This document shows positions 1-5,522 of a DNA stretch of 38,713 bases, in pieces. How positions within the stretch are numbered: the first letter of the stretch is position 1; every line of letters begins with the position of its first letter. The notes beneath the pieces were generated by a model that worked only from the letters and a program-made list of their open reading frames with translations, made no database searches and was not told where the DNA came from. Made by a program: the position numbers and the translations under genes. The stretch is from positions 1 to 38,713 of the IMG/VR virus record IMGVR_UViG_3300025112_000059; one strand, 5' to 3'. This stretch comes from a virus.

Positions 1-28
1 CTAGTTTTTGAGCTGCTTTATTTTTCAT
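1..28 (-). CDS. 5' end of a gene running off the left edge
   Basis: An ATG at 28-26 on the minus strand opens a frame that begins MKNKAAQKL and leaves the window. Nothing can be said about its function. No Shine-Dalgarno sequence lies upstream, only an AT-rich leader (AATAATCT), which is common in this genome. It follows the 152-460 gene on the same strand, with 123 nt between them that hold an inverted-repeat arm. Confidence 0.4.
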
Positions 29-111
29 AGATTATTATAATTGGCAAGGAGAACAGGCGTTTGTTATATATGAGATGTCTTTAATGCTTCTCTGTGCAAC
101 CTGTTATCCCT

Positions 112-125
112 CTAGGATACCCTAG
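112..125. repeat. Short inverted repeat CTAGG-ATAC-CCTAG
   Basis: Perfect 5-bp arms (112-116 and 121-125) with a 4-nt loop lie between the 152-460 gene and the partial gene at the left edge. It overlaps the left end of the longer repeat arm at 118-145. It could be a protein-binding site or a small RNA hairpin. There is no U-tract, so it is not a terminator. Confidence 0.4.
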
Positions 126-145
126 TAACTTACAGCGAGTAGTGA
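118..145. repeat. Left arm of 28-nt inverted repeat flanking the 152-460 gene
   Basis: The reverse complement of this arm matches 479-506 at 23 of 28 positions, and all five differences are transitions. In minus-strand RNA, four of them become G-U pairs and one is A-C, so 27 of 28 positions can pair. This arm lies in the 3' untranslated region of the 152-460 gene. Confidence 0.75.
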
Positions 146-151
146 TATTAA

Positions 152-460
152 TTAATTTTCAACGTGAGTTGCTGGTATAAATTCGTCAATAATATCTCCT
201 TCTTTTTTTCGTGCTTGTTCTGTCGCTATAAAGATAGCGTGTTTTCTGTTGTTGGCTCTTACTACTTCTTTATGAGCCGAGTTTCCTGTACCTAAATTTT
301 CTTTTCTATAAAATTTTACAGTATAAATTTTATCACCAAACACCTTTTGACCAATTACTTTATTAGCCGTTCCTAAAATTCTATCTCGCGTTTCTCTTGC
401 TTCTTGCTCTGTTTTAGCTATTGTTTTATCTAATGCTTGTTCTAATAGATTTCTAGCCAT
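152..460 (-). CDS. Conserved-looking small phage protein, unknown function
   Basis: A soluble protein of 102 residues beginning MARNLLEQALDKTIAKTEQE, with a charged helical N-terminal half (about 1-35) and a probable beta-rich middle (KVFGDKIYTVKFYRKE). I do not recognise a family. The start is supported by an AAGGAG Shine-Dalgarno 9 nt upstream and a strong sigma70 promoter at 515-543. It is the best expressed-looking gene of the left end and is transcribed alone. Its 5' and 3' untranslated regions are complementary (479-506 with 118-145), which is unusual for a phage gene. Confidence 0.8.
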   Translation of the reverse strand: MARNLLEQALDKTIAKTEQEARETRDRILGTANKVIGQKVFGDKIYTVKFYRKENLGTGNSAHKEVVRANNRKHAIFIATEQARKKEGDIIDEFIPATHVEN

Positions 461-478
461 AAAAATTTTCTCCTTGCC

Positions 479-506
479 TCACCACTCGCTATAAGTTATC
501 AAGGTA
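479..506. repeat. Right arm of 28-nt inverted repeat, in the 5' leader of the 152-460 gene
   Basis: This arm is the leader just downstream of the promoter at 515-543 and ends about 3 nt before the AAGGAG ribosome binding site (471-476). If it pairs with the 3' arm (118-145), the duplex would abut the ribosome binding site. Confidence 0.75.
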
Positions 507-514
507 CTGATTAC

Positions 515-543
515 AGTATATACGAACGCTCGTAATAAGTCAA
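515..543 (-). promoter_or_regulatory. Sigma70 promoter TTGACT-17-TATACT with an operator-like spacer
   Basis: On the minus strand the -35 TTGACT is at 543-538 and the -10 TATACT at 520-515, with exactly 17 nt between them. The spacer holds ACGAGCGTTCGT (533-522), whose outer four bases on each side are inverted repeats, a possible operator. The start of transcription would be near 508 and the leader about 47 nt long. A 13-bp motif shared with two other promoters sits 5 nt upstream (549-561). Confidence 0.8.
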
Positions 544-548
544 ATAAC

Positions 549-561
549 AACTGGGGATAAC
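549..561. repeat. Promoter-associated 13-bp motif AACTGGGGATAAC, copy 1
   Basis: This copy is identical, in inverted orientation, to 3528-3540. A degenerate third copy is at 31806-31818. All three lie just upstream of minus-strand promoters. The core TTATCCCCA differs by one base from a consensus DnaA box (TTATCCACA). A binding site for a phage or host regulator is inference. Confidence 0.5.
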
Positions 562-570
562 TATTTCTCC

Positions 571-624
571 TTATTTAATTATTATGACATAGACATTTTT
601 GCTATCATCTTCTGTCTGGTATTC
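571..624 (-). other. In-frame coding-like extension after the TGA stop of the 625-891 gene
   Basis: After the TGA at 627-625 the same frame stays open for 17 sense codons (EYQTEDDSKNVYVIIIK) to a TAA at 573-571. The composition looks like protein and there is nothing else in this stretch. It could be a readthrough extension (TGA followed by G) or the tail of a gene with a recent nonsense mutation. Confidence 0.4.
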
Positions 625-891
625 TCAAACTTCTAAATTCCGTAATCTTTTTTTAGCATCTATGAGCAAACCATTTGCATTTTCAGCTTTTGGGTTCTTG
701 TCAAGGAATTTTTGCAAGCCTTTTGTAATTCCGTTCAATGCTCCCTCGCTAGTTCCATATTCTTCTAAAGGTTCTTTTGTGGCTAAAGGAAATTCTTTTA
801 CTGGCGTTGGTATGCGATCAGGATACTGCTTATAATATTCTGGCATATCCAAAACCTTTGCTATGTTACTGAACATTGAAAAGTATTTCAT
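625..891 (-). CDS. Small hypothetical protein, possibly stop-interrupted
   Basis: A protein of 88 residues beginning MKYFSMFSNIAKVLDMPEYY, with a proline-rich linker (DRIPTPVKEFPL) and a helical C-terminal half. No family is recognised. The gene has no clear Shine-Dalgarno. It stops at TGA, but the same frame continues for 17 protein-like codons to 571. It lies downstream of 926-1270 in the left operon. The true product may be about 106 residues if the stop is read through. Confidence 0.65.
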   Translation of the reverse strand: MKYFSMFSNIAKVLDMPEYYKQYPDRIPTPVKEFPLATKEPLEEYGTSEGALNGITKGLQKFLDKNPKAENANGLLIDAKKRLRNLEV

Positions 892-925
892 ATTTATTTT
901 TCATATTCATCCATTAAATTTTCTA

Positions 926-1270
926 TTATTCCAGTTTATCCTTAACAGCGTCAATAAATCTTTCAACTTGTTGTTTATAAAAATCATCAAAAGTACCGAC
1001 TTTGCCTCTTTGCTCCCACATTATATACAAAACGGATCTTAATCTTTGGCTAGGAGTTTTGTCGTTTTTTTCAGTAGGCACAAAATCTGGTATATCAATT
1101 TGACTCTTATCAAAAGCTCGTTCAGCAAATAAAAAGTATCCAGATTTTTGTCTAAGTTCAAATAGCTGGCTGGCTTGGTCTGGAGTTATTTCCTGTGTAC
1201 CAACAGTTAGTTTGATAGTTTTATCTTGACGTGTTTCTATTTTTTCTATTTGTGATGCTGTTTGAAACAT
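926..1270 (-). CDS. Phage protein with TPSQRLRSVLY motif, unknown function
   Basis: A protein of 114 residues. Residues about 25-50 (TVGTQEITPDQASQLFELRQ) and the segment KTPSQRLRSVLYIMWEQ resemble a small family I have seen in many tailed phages, where it lies among recombination and replication genes. No function is known to me. The C-terminus (FDDFYKQQVERFIDAVKDKLE) is probably helical. The ATG at 1270 is preceded only by A-rich sequence. An overlapping short frame (1221-1325) may be an upstream gene or a decayed start. Confidence 0.7.
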   Translation of the reverse strand: MFQTASQIEKIETRQDKTIKLTVGTQEITPDQASQLFELRQKSGYFLFAERAFDKSQIDIPDFVPTEKNDKTPSQRLRSVLYIMWEQRGKVGTFDDFYKQQVERFIDAVKDKLE

Positions 1271-1325
1271 ATTTTTTAATTTCTAGCTTGCCTGTTTGTG
1301 AGATTGTTCCGTAAAATGTAGGCAT
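1221..1325 (-). CDS. Possible 34-residue ORF overlapping the start of the 926-1270 gene
   Basis: ATG at 1325 opens MPTFYGTISQTGKLEIKK and then a less convincing tail, overlapping the next gene by 50 nt. The beginning looks like the N-terminus of a phage family starting MPTFxGxIxxGKLxL, usually found with recombination functions. It may be the remnant of such a gene truncated here. There is no ribosome binding site. Confidence 0.3.
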   Translation of the reverse strand: MPTFYGTISQTGKLEIKKYVSNSITNRKNRNTSR

Positions 1326-1375
1326 AATAATTTATTCTATAGAGGGAACACATATATATTCCCCCTAACAACAAA

Positions 1376-1489
1376 CTACGCGCTATCTTCTGGTGTTGAG
1401 TCGTCAGCAGGTGTGTCGCCACTTTCTGTGCTTTCGCCACCCTCTTCGGGTTGGTGTACTTGTGTGCCTTCTTCTTCTGCAATAGTCAT
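1376..1489 (-). CDS. Small acidic, disordered protein (37 residues)
   Basis: The product starts MTIAEEEGTQVHQPEEGG and is made almost entirely of Glu, Asp, Gly, Ser, Thr and Pro. It has a good AAGGAG ribosome binding site 8 nt before the ATG, which supports translation. It resembles the 27-residue acidic product at 3640-3723. Acidic disordered phage peptides can act as DNA mimics or inhibitors, but that is speculation here. Confidence 0.6.
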   Translation of the reverse strand: MTIAEEEGTQVHQPEEGGESTESGDTPADDSTPEDSA

Positions 1490-1523
1490 AAGACATTCTC
1501 CTTGTTAATAATAATTTTTCTAA

Positions 1524-1772
1524 CTAATTATTAATCTGTTCTCTAGTTAATATAATATTTATCCCAAACTCTTTTAGCTTTAACATGGCTTTGCTACCTT
1601 GAAATGATTTGAACAATCCCATTACTTCGCTTGCTTGGCCCTTATTCAGCGATTCTAACTCCACCCATAGCTTATCAATATTCGGTATAAATTTGCGATT
1701 CATTGCCTTGTTGCAGAAACGAAGTATGTGGGATTTTTGGCTGAGAGTTATGTTGTCATTTTTCCAAGACAT
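1524..1772 (-). CDS. Hypothetical phage protein (82 residues)
   Basis: The start MSWKNDNITL at 1772 is chosen because it lies 1 nt after the TAG stop of the upstream gene (1776-1774); a longer frame exists but would run back into that gene. The product is mostly helical and basic in the first half (LSQKSHILRFCNKAMNRKF). No family is recognised. It is translationally close-coupled to the 1774-2649 gene, which suggests a shared role in DNA metabolism. Confidence 0.7.
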   Translation of the reverse strand: MSWKNDNITLSQKSHILRFCNKAMNRKFIPNIDKLWVELESLNKGQASEVMGLFKSFQGSKAMLKLKEFGINIILTREQINN

Positions 1773-1773
1773 A

Positions 1774-2649
1774 CTATTTTGAATCCTCCCCTTTTGCTCG
1801 ACTAATAGCATTGTCTAATTTCTCATCCTCTGTTTCTACCTTATCAGTGGCTTCATTAACCTTTTCCATTTCCTGTGCTACCTCTTTTTTGGTCTGTGAG
1901 GCATCAGATTTGGGCTTTTCAGCTTGTTTTGGCTGTGATGTGACTGGTTGTTCATCTTTGGCTTTGTCGCCCTCTGACTGGCATTTTCGGCATAATTCAA
2001 AGCCATACTTCTTTTTGCTAAAACTAGCTTCTGCCGGAGTAATCTGTATTTTTTCTTTGAGTTGGCTATAGTGGCGTTGACAGTAATGATTTTTGACTGG
2101 CTCTTGTGGGTCCGCATGATAGGTTGGCTCATTGGATGGCTTTTGATATCCATTTGTATCTTCTGGGGACATATCCTGCGTAAAAATATCTGAAAGTCCG
2201 GTAGTTCGAATTACTGCATCAACATACGCGCGTTTTTGAGCCATCTTAATTGTTTTGTTTGGATCGCCATTATTTCCACCTAAAGTATCAGCGCCTCTGC
2301 CTTGGCCAACAATAAAGCCTCCTCTCTTTAAATCGCAAACATAAGCTACCATTCCTTTTACTTCTGATAACATTTCTACTGTATCGTTGTCTTTGTCAAA
2401 AGTAGCAACAAGTTGATAGATACTAGCCAATTTTTCAGCACCACCTTTTGATAAAGATTTCTTTCCTAAAATAATATGGAAATCTTGTTTTTCTTTTAAC
2501 TTAGGAAGTACTTGGTTAATAAAATACTCTCGCTTTGCAAGTAAGTCATCTACCCCTTGTTTAAATGTAGCCAGAGTAGTTTCTTGATTTACTGGCTCAA
2601 TCTCTTGTTTTGTTTCGACAACCTCTGGCTCATTTGATTTTTTAGGCAT
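1774..2649 (-). CDS. Possible phage DNA recombination/annealing-type protein with C-terminal zinc finger
   Basis: A protein of 291 residues. The core, about residues 25-170, holds LSKGGAEKLASIYQL and a KMAQKRAYVDAVIRTTG segment followed by LSDIFTQD. These features are common in a widespread phage family found in recombination/replication clusters, sometimes discussed beside Rad52/ERF-like annealing proteins. Its biochemical function is not certain to me. A zinc-finger-like part follows (CQRH about 190-193, then CRKC about 220), then a long charged coiled or disordered tail. It is flanked by HNH and small genes in the left, early-type operon. Confidence 0.5.
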   Translation of the reverse strand: MPKKSNEPEVVETKQEIEPVNQETTLATFKQGVDDLLAKREYFINQVLPKLKEKQDFHIILGKKSLSKGGAEKLASIYQLVATFDKDNDTVEMLSEVKGMVAYVCDLKRGGFIVGQGRGADTLGGNNGDPNKTIKMAQKRAYVDAVIRTTGLSDIFTQDMSPEDTNGYQKPSNEPTYHADPQEPVKNHYCQRHYSQLKEKIQITPAEASFSKKKYGFELCRKCQSEGDKAKDEQPVTSQPKQAEKPKSDASQTKKEVAQEMEKVNEATDKVETEDEKLDNAISRAKGEDSK

Positions 2650-2653
2650 ATGA

Positions 2654-2818
2654 TTATTTAATTAATTTATTGCTTAATCTCTGTAATTTTTTTTGTTTGC
2701 GTTTTTCTAAAGTTTTCATTTCCTCTGCTCTATCGCCCCAAATAATCCAATCCATTATTTTTTGAGCGTTGAGTCCACCTTGTAAATTAGGTTGTCGTAC
2801 GTATATAGGAGTTATCAT
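2654..2818 (-). CDS. Small basic helical protein (54 residues)
   Basis: The product begins MITPIYVRQPNLQGG and ends in a lysine-rich helix (TLEKRKQKKLQRLSNKLIK). The start codon comes 2 nt after the stop of the HNH gene, with an AAAGGAA ribosome binding site inside that gene's last codons. The stop lies 4 nt before the ATG of the next gene. The tight packing supports a real gene. No family is recognised. Confidence 0.65.
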   Translation of the reverse strand: MITPIYVRQPNLQGGLNAQKIMDWIIWGDRAEEMKTLEKRKQKKLQRLSNKLIK

Positions 2819-2820
2819 AG

Positions 2821-3309
2821 TTATTCCTTTCTCATTTTTTTAATAGATATATCCAAATTAAGATGACATTTGTGGCAAACGGTAATCATTCTATCTGTGT
2901 GTTCTGAATCCCATTTACAAGCACCCTTGTGTCCGTGTCCATCTCTATCCTCGTCTAAATGATGAACATCTAATCGTCTTTGCTTTTTTAGCTTCCAATC
3001 AAATCCACAAAGCTGACATAAGAAATTATCTCTCATTCGTACAATCTCGCGAATCTTATTTAATCGACCCTCTCCGTAATCGTGTATCAGGGTTAAGCGA
3101 GTATCAACTTTTCTGAATTTCTTTTTAAGAAATGCTCGATATTTCTTGTTAGTCAACTTTCTGAATTTTATAATGTGTCTTGGTGTATAATAATCTATAT
3201 TATGAATAATTTGCCATGCACGATTTTTAGAAATATTGAATTTATCTCCTATAGCTTGATATGTTAAACCCTGTTTCCTTAATTCTTTAATTTGTTCGTT
3301 TCTGGTCAT
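2821..3309 (-). CDS. HNH endonuclease with N-terminal helix-turn-helix
   Basis: A protein of 162 residues. Residues 1-35 form a sigma-region-4-like HTH (ELRKQGLTYQAIGDKFNISKNR). An HNH domain spans about 90-160: CQLCGF for zinc, LDVHHLDEDR with the catalytic histidines, then VCHKCHLNLD for the second zinc knuckle. Such proteins cleave or nick DNA and are common both as selfish genes and as packaging-associated nucleases. Here it sits in an early-type operon just after a putative regulator, overlapping it by 23 nt, so a stand-alone selfish or regulatory role is likely. Confidence 0.8.
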   Translation of the reverse strand: MTRNEQIKELRKQGLTYQAIGDKFNISKNRAWQIIHNIDYYTPRHIIKFRKLTNKKYRAFLKKKFRKVDTRLTLIHDYGEGRLNKIREIVRMRDNFLCQLCGFDWKLKKQRRLDVHHLDEDRDGHGHKGACKWDSEHTDRMITVCHKCHLNLDISIKKMRKE

Positions 3310-3484
3310 TTCTCAACAATTTAATATAATACGATGCCACCGAATGATTGCATCCGACCCTTTGAACTATCTCGTTTGCTTCATATCCAGCACGGATAGC
3401 TCTAATTATTTTAATCGTGTTTCGGGCAATACGCTCAACACGCTGGGCTTCTTCCTCGTTTATCTTAATTTTTGCGTTATTCAT
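3287..3484 (-). CDS. Small helix-turn-helix protein, candidate autorepressor
   Basis: The product has 65 residues: a charged N-terminal helix (NEEEAQRVERIARNTIKIIR), then an HTH-like unit (YEANEIVQRVGCNHSVASYY). The start ATG at 3484 is chosen over the in-frame GTG at 3505 because the GTG lies upstream of the apparent -10 box. The ATG would then be almost leaderless. A perfect inverted repeat overlaps its own promoter, so autoregulation is plausible. It is the first gene of the leftmost operon and may be its regulator. Confidence 0.7.
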   Translation of the reverse strand: MNNAKIKINEEEAQRVERIARNTIKIIRAIRAGYEANEIVQRVGCNHSVASYYIKLLRNDQKRTN

Positions 3485-3493
3485 AATAACACT

Positions 3494-3526
3494 AGCATAA
3501 CACACCTGTTATTTAATACAAGTAAA
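3494..3526 (-). promoter_or_regulatory. Promoter with overlapping palindromic operator
   Basis: On the minus strand the -35-like TTTACT is at 3526-3521. A -10 TATGCT at 3499-3494 comes after an upstream TGT, giving a 21-nt gap; TGTTAT at 18 nt spacing is an alternative -10. A perfect inverted repeat ATAACA-CACC-TGTTAT (3497-3512) covers the -10 region. It sits just upstream of a small HTH gene, so this is a likely operator. Confidence 0.55.
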
Positions 3527-3527
3527 G

Positions 3528-3540
3528 GTTATCCCCAGTT
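3528..3540. repeat. Promoter-associated 13-bp motif, copy 2
   Basis: GTTATCCCCAGTT, the exact reverse complement of 549-561, sits 1 nt upstream of the -35-like box of the HTH-gene promoter. Confidence 0.5.
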
Positions 3541-3639
3541 TTTTGCCAAACAAAAAAGGCAGAAATTATTATTTTCCACCCTTAATGTATGGCTTCTTAG
3601 TCTTGTTACGTTTTTCAATAACAGACACCGAAGCTTTTG

Positions 3640-3723
3640 CTATGTAGTAGGAGCAGGTTCTGGAGTAGCTTCCTCACCACCTGCATCTGCATCACCTTCC
3701 GGTGTCTTTGGTTCATCTTCCAT
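3640..3723 (-). CDS. Small acidic disordered protein (27 residues)
   Basis: The product starts MEDEPKTPEGDADAGG and is rich in Glu, Asp, Pro and Ala, like the 37-residue product at 1376-1489. There is no Shine-Dalgarno. After its TAG, a different frame codes SVIEKRNKTKKPYIKGGK from a GTG near 3619, so a frameshifted or second small basic product is possible. Function is unknown. Confidence 0.4.
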   Translation of the reverse strand: MEDEPKTPEGDADAGGEEATPEPAPTT

Positions 3724-3871
3724 ATGGTTTGTATTACTTATAAAGTACAAACGTGGCTTAATACTAACTGCAAGTATCAAGAGTATGGTCACTTACCACA
3801 GGAATATACTCCGCGCATACAAGCATACGCTCTTGTAATCCCCCTATAGATTGCAGTTTACTTTTTCCACT

Positions 3872-3899
3872 TTGCTATTTGTTAAATTTATGCTATACT
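3872..3899 (+). promoter_or_regulatory. Plus-strand promoter TTGCTA-16-TATACT with extended -10
   Basis: The -35 TTGCTA is at 3872-3877 and the -10 TATACT at 3894-3899, preceded by TGC (extended -10). Transcription would start near 3906 and run into the small structured leader and terminator, then the HNH-type gene at 3984. Confidence 0.65.
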
Positions 3900-3904
3900 A
3901 TCCT

Positions 3905-3977
3905 TGATTGGTTCAAGCAATCATTATATACTTTATATGCCGTTAGTAGGTGCTTGAACCGCCGAAAGCGGTTTTTT
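3905..3977 (+). ncRNA. Structured leader or small RNA ending in an intrinsic terminator
   Basis: A first hairpin pairs TGATTG (3905-3910) with CAATCA (3918-3923) and exposes the 7-nt loop GTTCAAG (3911-3917). The terminator pairs AACCGC (3957-3962) with GCGGTT (3968-3973), loop CGAAA, followed by a T-run to 3977. GGTTCAAGC (3910-3918) is the exact complement of GCTTGAACC (3952-3960), which contains most of the terminator's 5' arm. Loop-to-arm pairing and terminator formation are mutually exclusive. This is the layout of an attenuator, or of a pseudoknotted small RNA of about 70 nt. Confidence 0.7.
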
Positions 3978-3983
3978 AATTAT

Positions 3984-4625
3984 ATGCCTAAAAAATGTCT
4001 TTGTGGATGTGGAGGAATTATCATTTGGCAGAAACATCATAAATGGCGCGATATTAAATATATTCGTGGCCATGCCCCTAATAAAAATAGATTACAGTTG
4101 GTTAGCAAAAAATTCGGTAGACTAACAGTCATTAAGTTTGCTGAATTTAGACGTGGAAAAAACAATATGAAGCGATCTTATTGGAAATGTAAGTGTGCTT
4201 GTGGTAATTATACAGTAGTTCGTGGGCTAAATCTTAAGATAAAAAATGGGGTAAAAAGTTGTGGTTGCTTACAAAAAGAAGTGATGTCCAAAATTGGTAA
4301 ACGTGCGTACAAGCATGGAATGTCTAATACTAAATTTTTTAGAATCTGGGTAGGTATGCAAACTAGATGTTTTGATTCTAAAGAAAAAGCATATCGTTGG
4401 TATGGAGCTAGAGGAATTACTGTTTGTAAGCGATGGCTCAGATTCGAAAACTTTCGAGATGATATGTATAAGCTATATTTAAAACATAAGAAAAATAATG
4501 ATTATACTTCTATAGAACGAATTAACAGTAATGGAAACTATAAGCCTAGTAATTGTAAATGGGCTACTCGTGAAGAACAAAGAGCTAATCAACGTCCTCG
4601 TCAACGAACACGCGATTTTAGATAA
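3984..4625 (+). CDS. HNH/AP2-like phage selfish-gene protein (SCGCL and NCKWAT family)
   Basis: A protein of 213 residues from MPKKCLCGCG; the longer upstream frame would include the terminator, so it is rejected. Domains in order: a short zinc knuckle (CLCGCGG), a zinc-ribbon-like part (WKCKCACGN ... KSCGCL, about 65-100), then RWYGARGITVCKRW and SIERINSNGNY with NCKWATREEQ near the end. This is a familiar phage family that behaves like free-standing homing endonucleases. It is on the opposite strand to its neighbours, has its own promoter and leader, and overlaps the 3' end of the convergent M23 gene by 25 nt, all consistent with insertion. Confidence 0.65.
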   Translation: MPKKCLCGCGGIIIWQKHHKWRDIKYIRGHAPNKNRLQLVSKKFGRLTVIKFAEFRRGKNNMKRSYWKCKCACGNYTVVRGLNLKIKNGVKSCGCLQKEVMSKIGKRAYKHGMSNTKFFRIWVGMQTRCFDSKEKAYRWYGARGITVCKRWLRFENFRDDMYKLYLKHKKNNDYTSIERINSNGNYKPSNCKWATREEQRANQRPRQRTRDFR

Positions 4626-5023
4626 ATCTCCGGATCAAAAAAGTTATCTAAATTATACAATTCTAATTTACCATTCTTGCTTATGTCGTGATGAAGATGA
4701 GGCCCAGTGGTATATATGCCAGAATTACCTGTCTTGCCCATCACATCTCCGCAATTGTAACTTCCTAATCTTGGCTTATAACTTAAATGGCCAAATCTAT
4801 GCAGAAGTCCAAACGAATCTATGAAGTGTATCTGGTATCCCATTTGTATTCCCCGAAACGCCTTGACAACTTCTCCGTCTGTGGGAGCGTACAAAGGTTC
4901 ATAATAACAAGCCCAATCTGTACCTCTGTGAATAGCCTTATACCAAGTTCTAGCAAGGAAATGATAACCCACGACTTCCATCTTCTTGAGTATCGGGCTT
5001 GCATTGTATTGTTTTATATCCAT
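4601..5023 (-). CDS. M23 (LytM/lysostaphin-type) zinc endopeptidase, probable endolysin or virion lysin
   Basis: A protein of 140 residues without a signal peptide. It shows the M23 signature: His32 and Asp36 in HRGTDW, the central YAPTDGEVV strand, His79 in RFGHLS, and the His-x-His motif in TGPHLHHD (109-112). The family cuts peptide cross-links of peptidoglycan. Length matches a catalytic domain alone. It is separate from the lytic transglycosylase at 33.6-34.2 kb, so the phage has at least two wall-degrading enzymes. Its 3' end overlaps the plus-strand HNH-type gene by 25 nt. The start has AAAGG 11 nt upstream. Confidence 0.85.
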   Translation of the reverse strand: MDIKQYNASPILKKMEVVGYHFLARTWYKAIHRGTDWACYYEPLYAPTDGEVVKAFRGIQMGYQIHFIDSFGLLHRFGHLSYKPRLGSYNCGDVMGKTGNSGIYTTGPHLHHDISKNGKLELYNLDNFFDPEIYLKSRVR

Positions 5024-5029
5024 AATAAG

Positions 5030-5058
5030 TTGACCTTTCGTTAAATATAGTTTAATAT
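5030..5058 (+). promoter_or_regulatory. Plus-strand promoter TTGACC-17-TAATAT
   Basis: The -35 TTGACC is at 5030-5035 and the -10 TAATAT at 5053-5058. It precedes the plus-strand HNH gene at 5086 and lies back-to-back with the M23 gene start (5023). Confidence 0.5.
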
Positions 5059-5085
5059 AAATTATTAATAAATGACAATAAAATT

Positions 5086-5520
5086 ATGGGTAGACCTAAG
5101 ATTTGGTATTATCATAAGTGTGAATATTGTAAGAAGAAAATTACAACAGATGGAAGCCACCGTAGAAGACATAAACATGTTTTTTGTAATACCAGTTGTT
5201 CTATGAAATGGCGAGCAAAATATCTTCCTGAATCACTTAAAGGCAACACTACCGTTAGAACAGGAGAGCAAGCCGCTCATTGGAAAGGTGGATATATCAC
5301 GTCACAAGGATATAAAGGTTTCACAAAAAACAAAATTAATTATCTTGAACATAGGCATGTCATGCAAAAACACTTAGGTAGAAAATTAAAACGATCTGAG
5401 CAAATACATCATATAAATGGAATTAAAACTGACAATAGAATTGAAAATCTTATATTATTTGCCAATGCTAGAGAACATACACTCTATCATTACAAATTAA
5501 AAAAAGAAAAAAACTTATAA
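5086..5520 (+). CDS. HNH endonuclease with zinc-ribbon N-terminus (selfish gene)
   Basis: A protein of 144 residues. It has an N-terminal zinc ribbon ([10 protein letters not shown] ... [10 protein letters not shown], about 13-45), then an HNH_3-like nuclease core: [12 protein letters not shown], the [17 protein letters not shown] segment with the catalytic histidines, and NAREHTLYH. It is on the plus strand, between minus-strand genes, and stops 2 nt from the end of the convergent polyvalent gene. This placement, with its own promoter, is typical of a free-standing homing endonuclease. Confidence 0.85.
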   Translation: MGRPKIWYYHKCEYCKKKITTDGSHRRRHKHVFCNTSCSMKWRAKYLPESLKGNTTVRTGEQAAHWKGGYITSQGYKGFTKNKINYLEHRHVMQKHLGRKLKRSEQIHHINGIKTDNRIENLILFANAREHTLYHYKLKKEKNL

Positions 5521-5522
5521 TT

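Noticed and set aside
100-111. 12-nt match to the I-SceI recognition sequence (CCTGTTATCCCT)
   Set aside because: The rest of the 18-bp site does not match and no LAGLIDADG gene is present; likely chance.
1276-1482. 68-residue minus frame beginning MQKKKAHKYTNPKRVAK
   Set aside because: It lies in the shadow of the acidic ORF at 1376-1489, which has the AAGGAG ribosome site and biased composition.
3879-3983. N-terminal extension of the plus-strand HNH-type gene (from ATG 3879)
   Set aside because: The ATG precedes the -10 box and the frame would translate the terminator hairpin; MPKKCLCGCG at 3984 is the better start.
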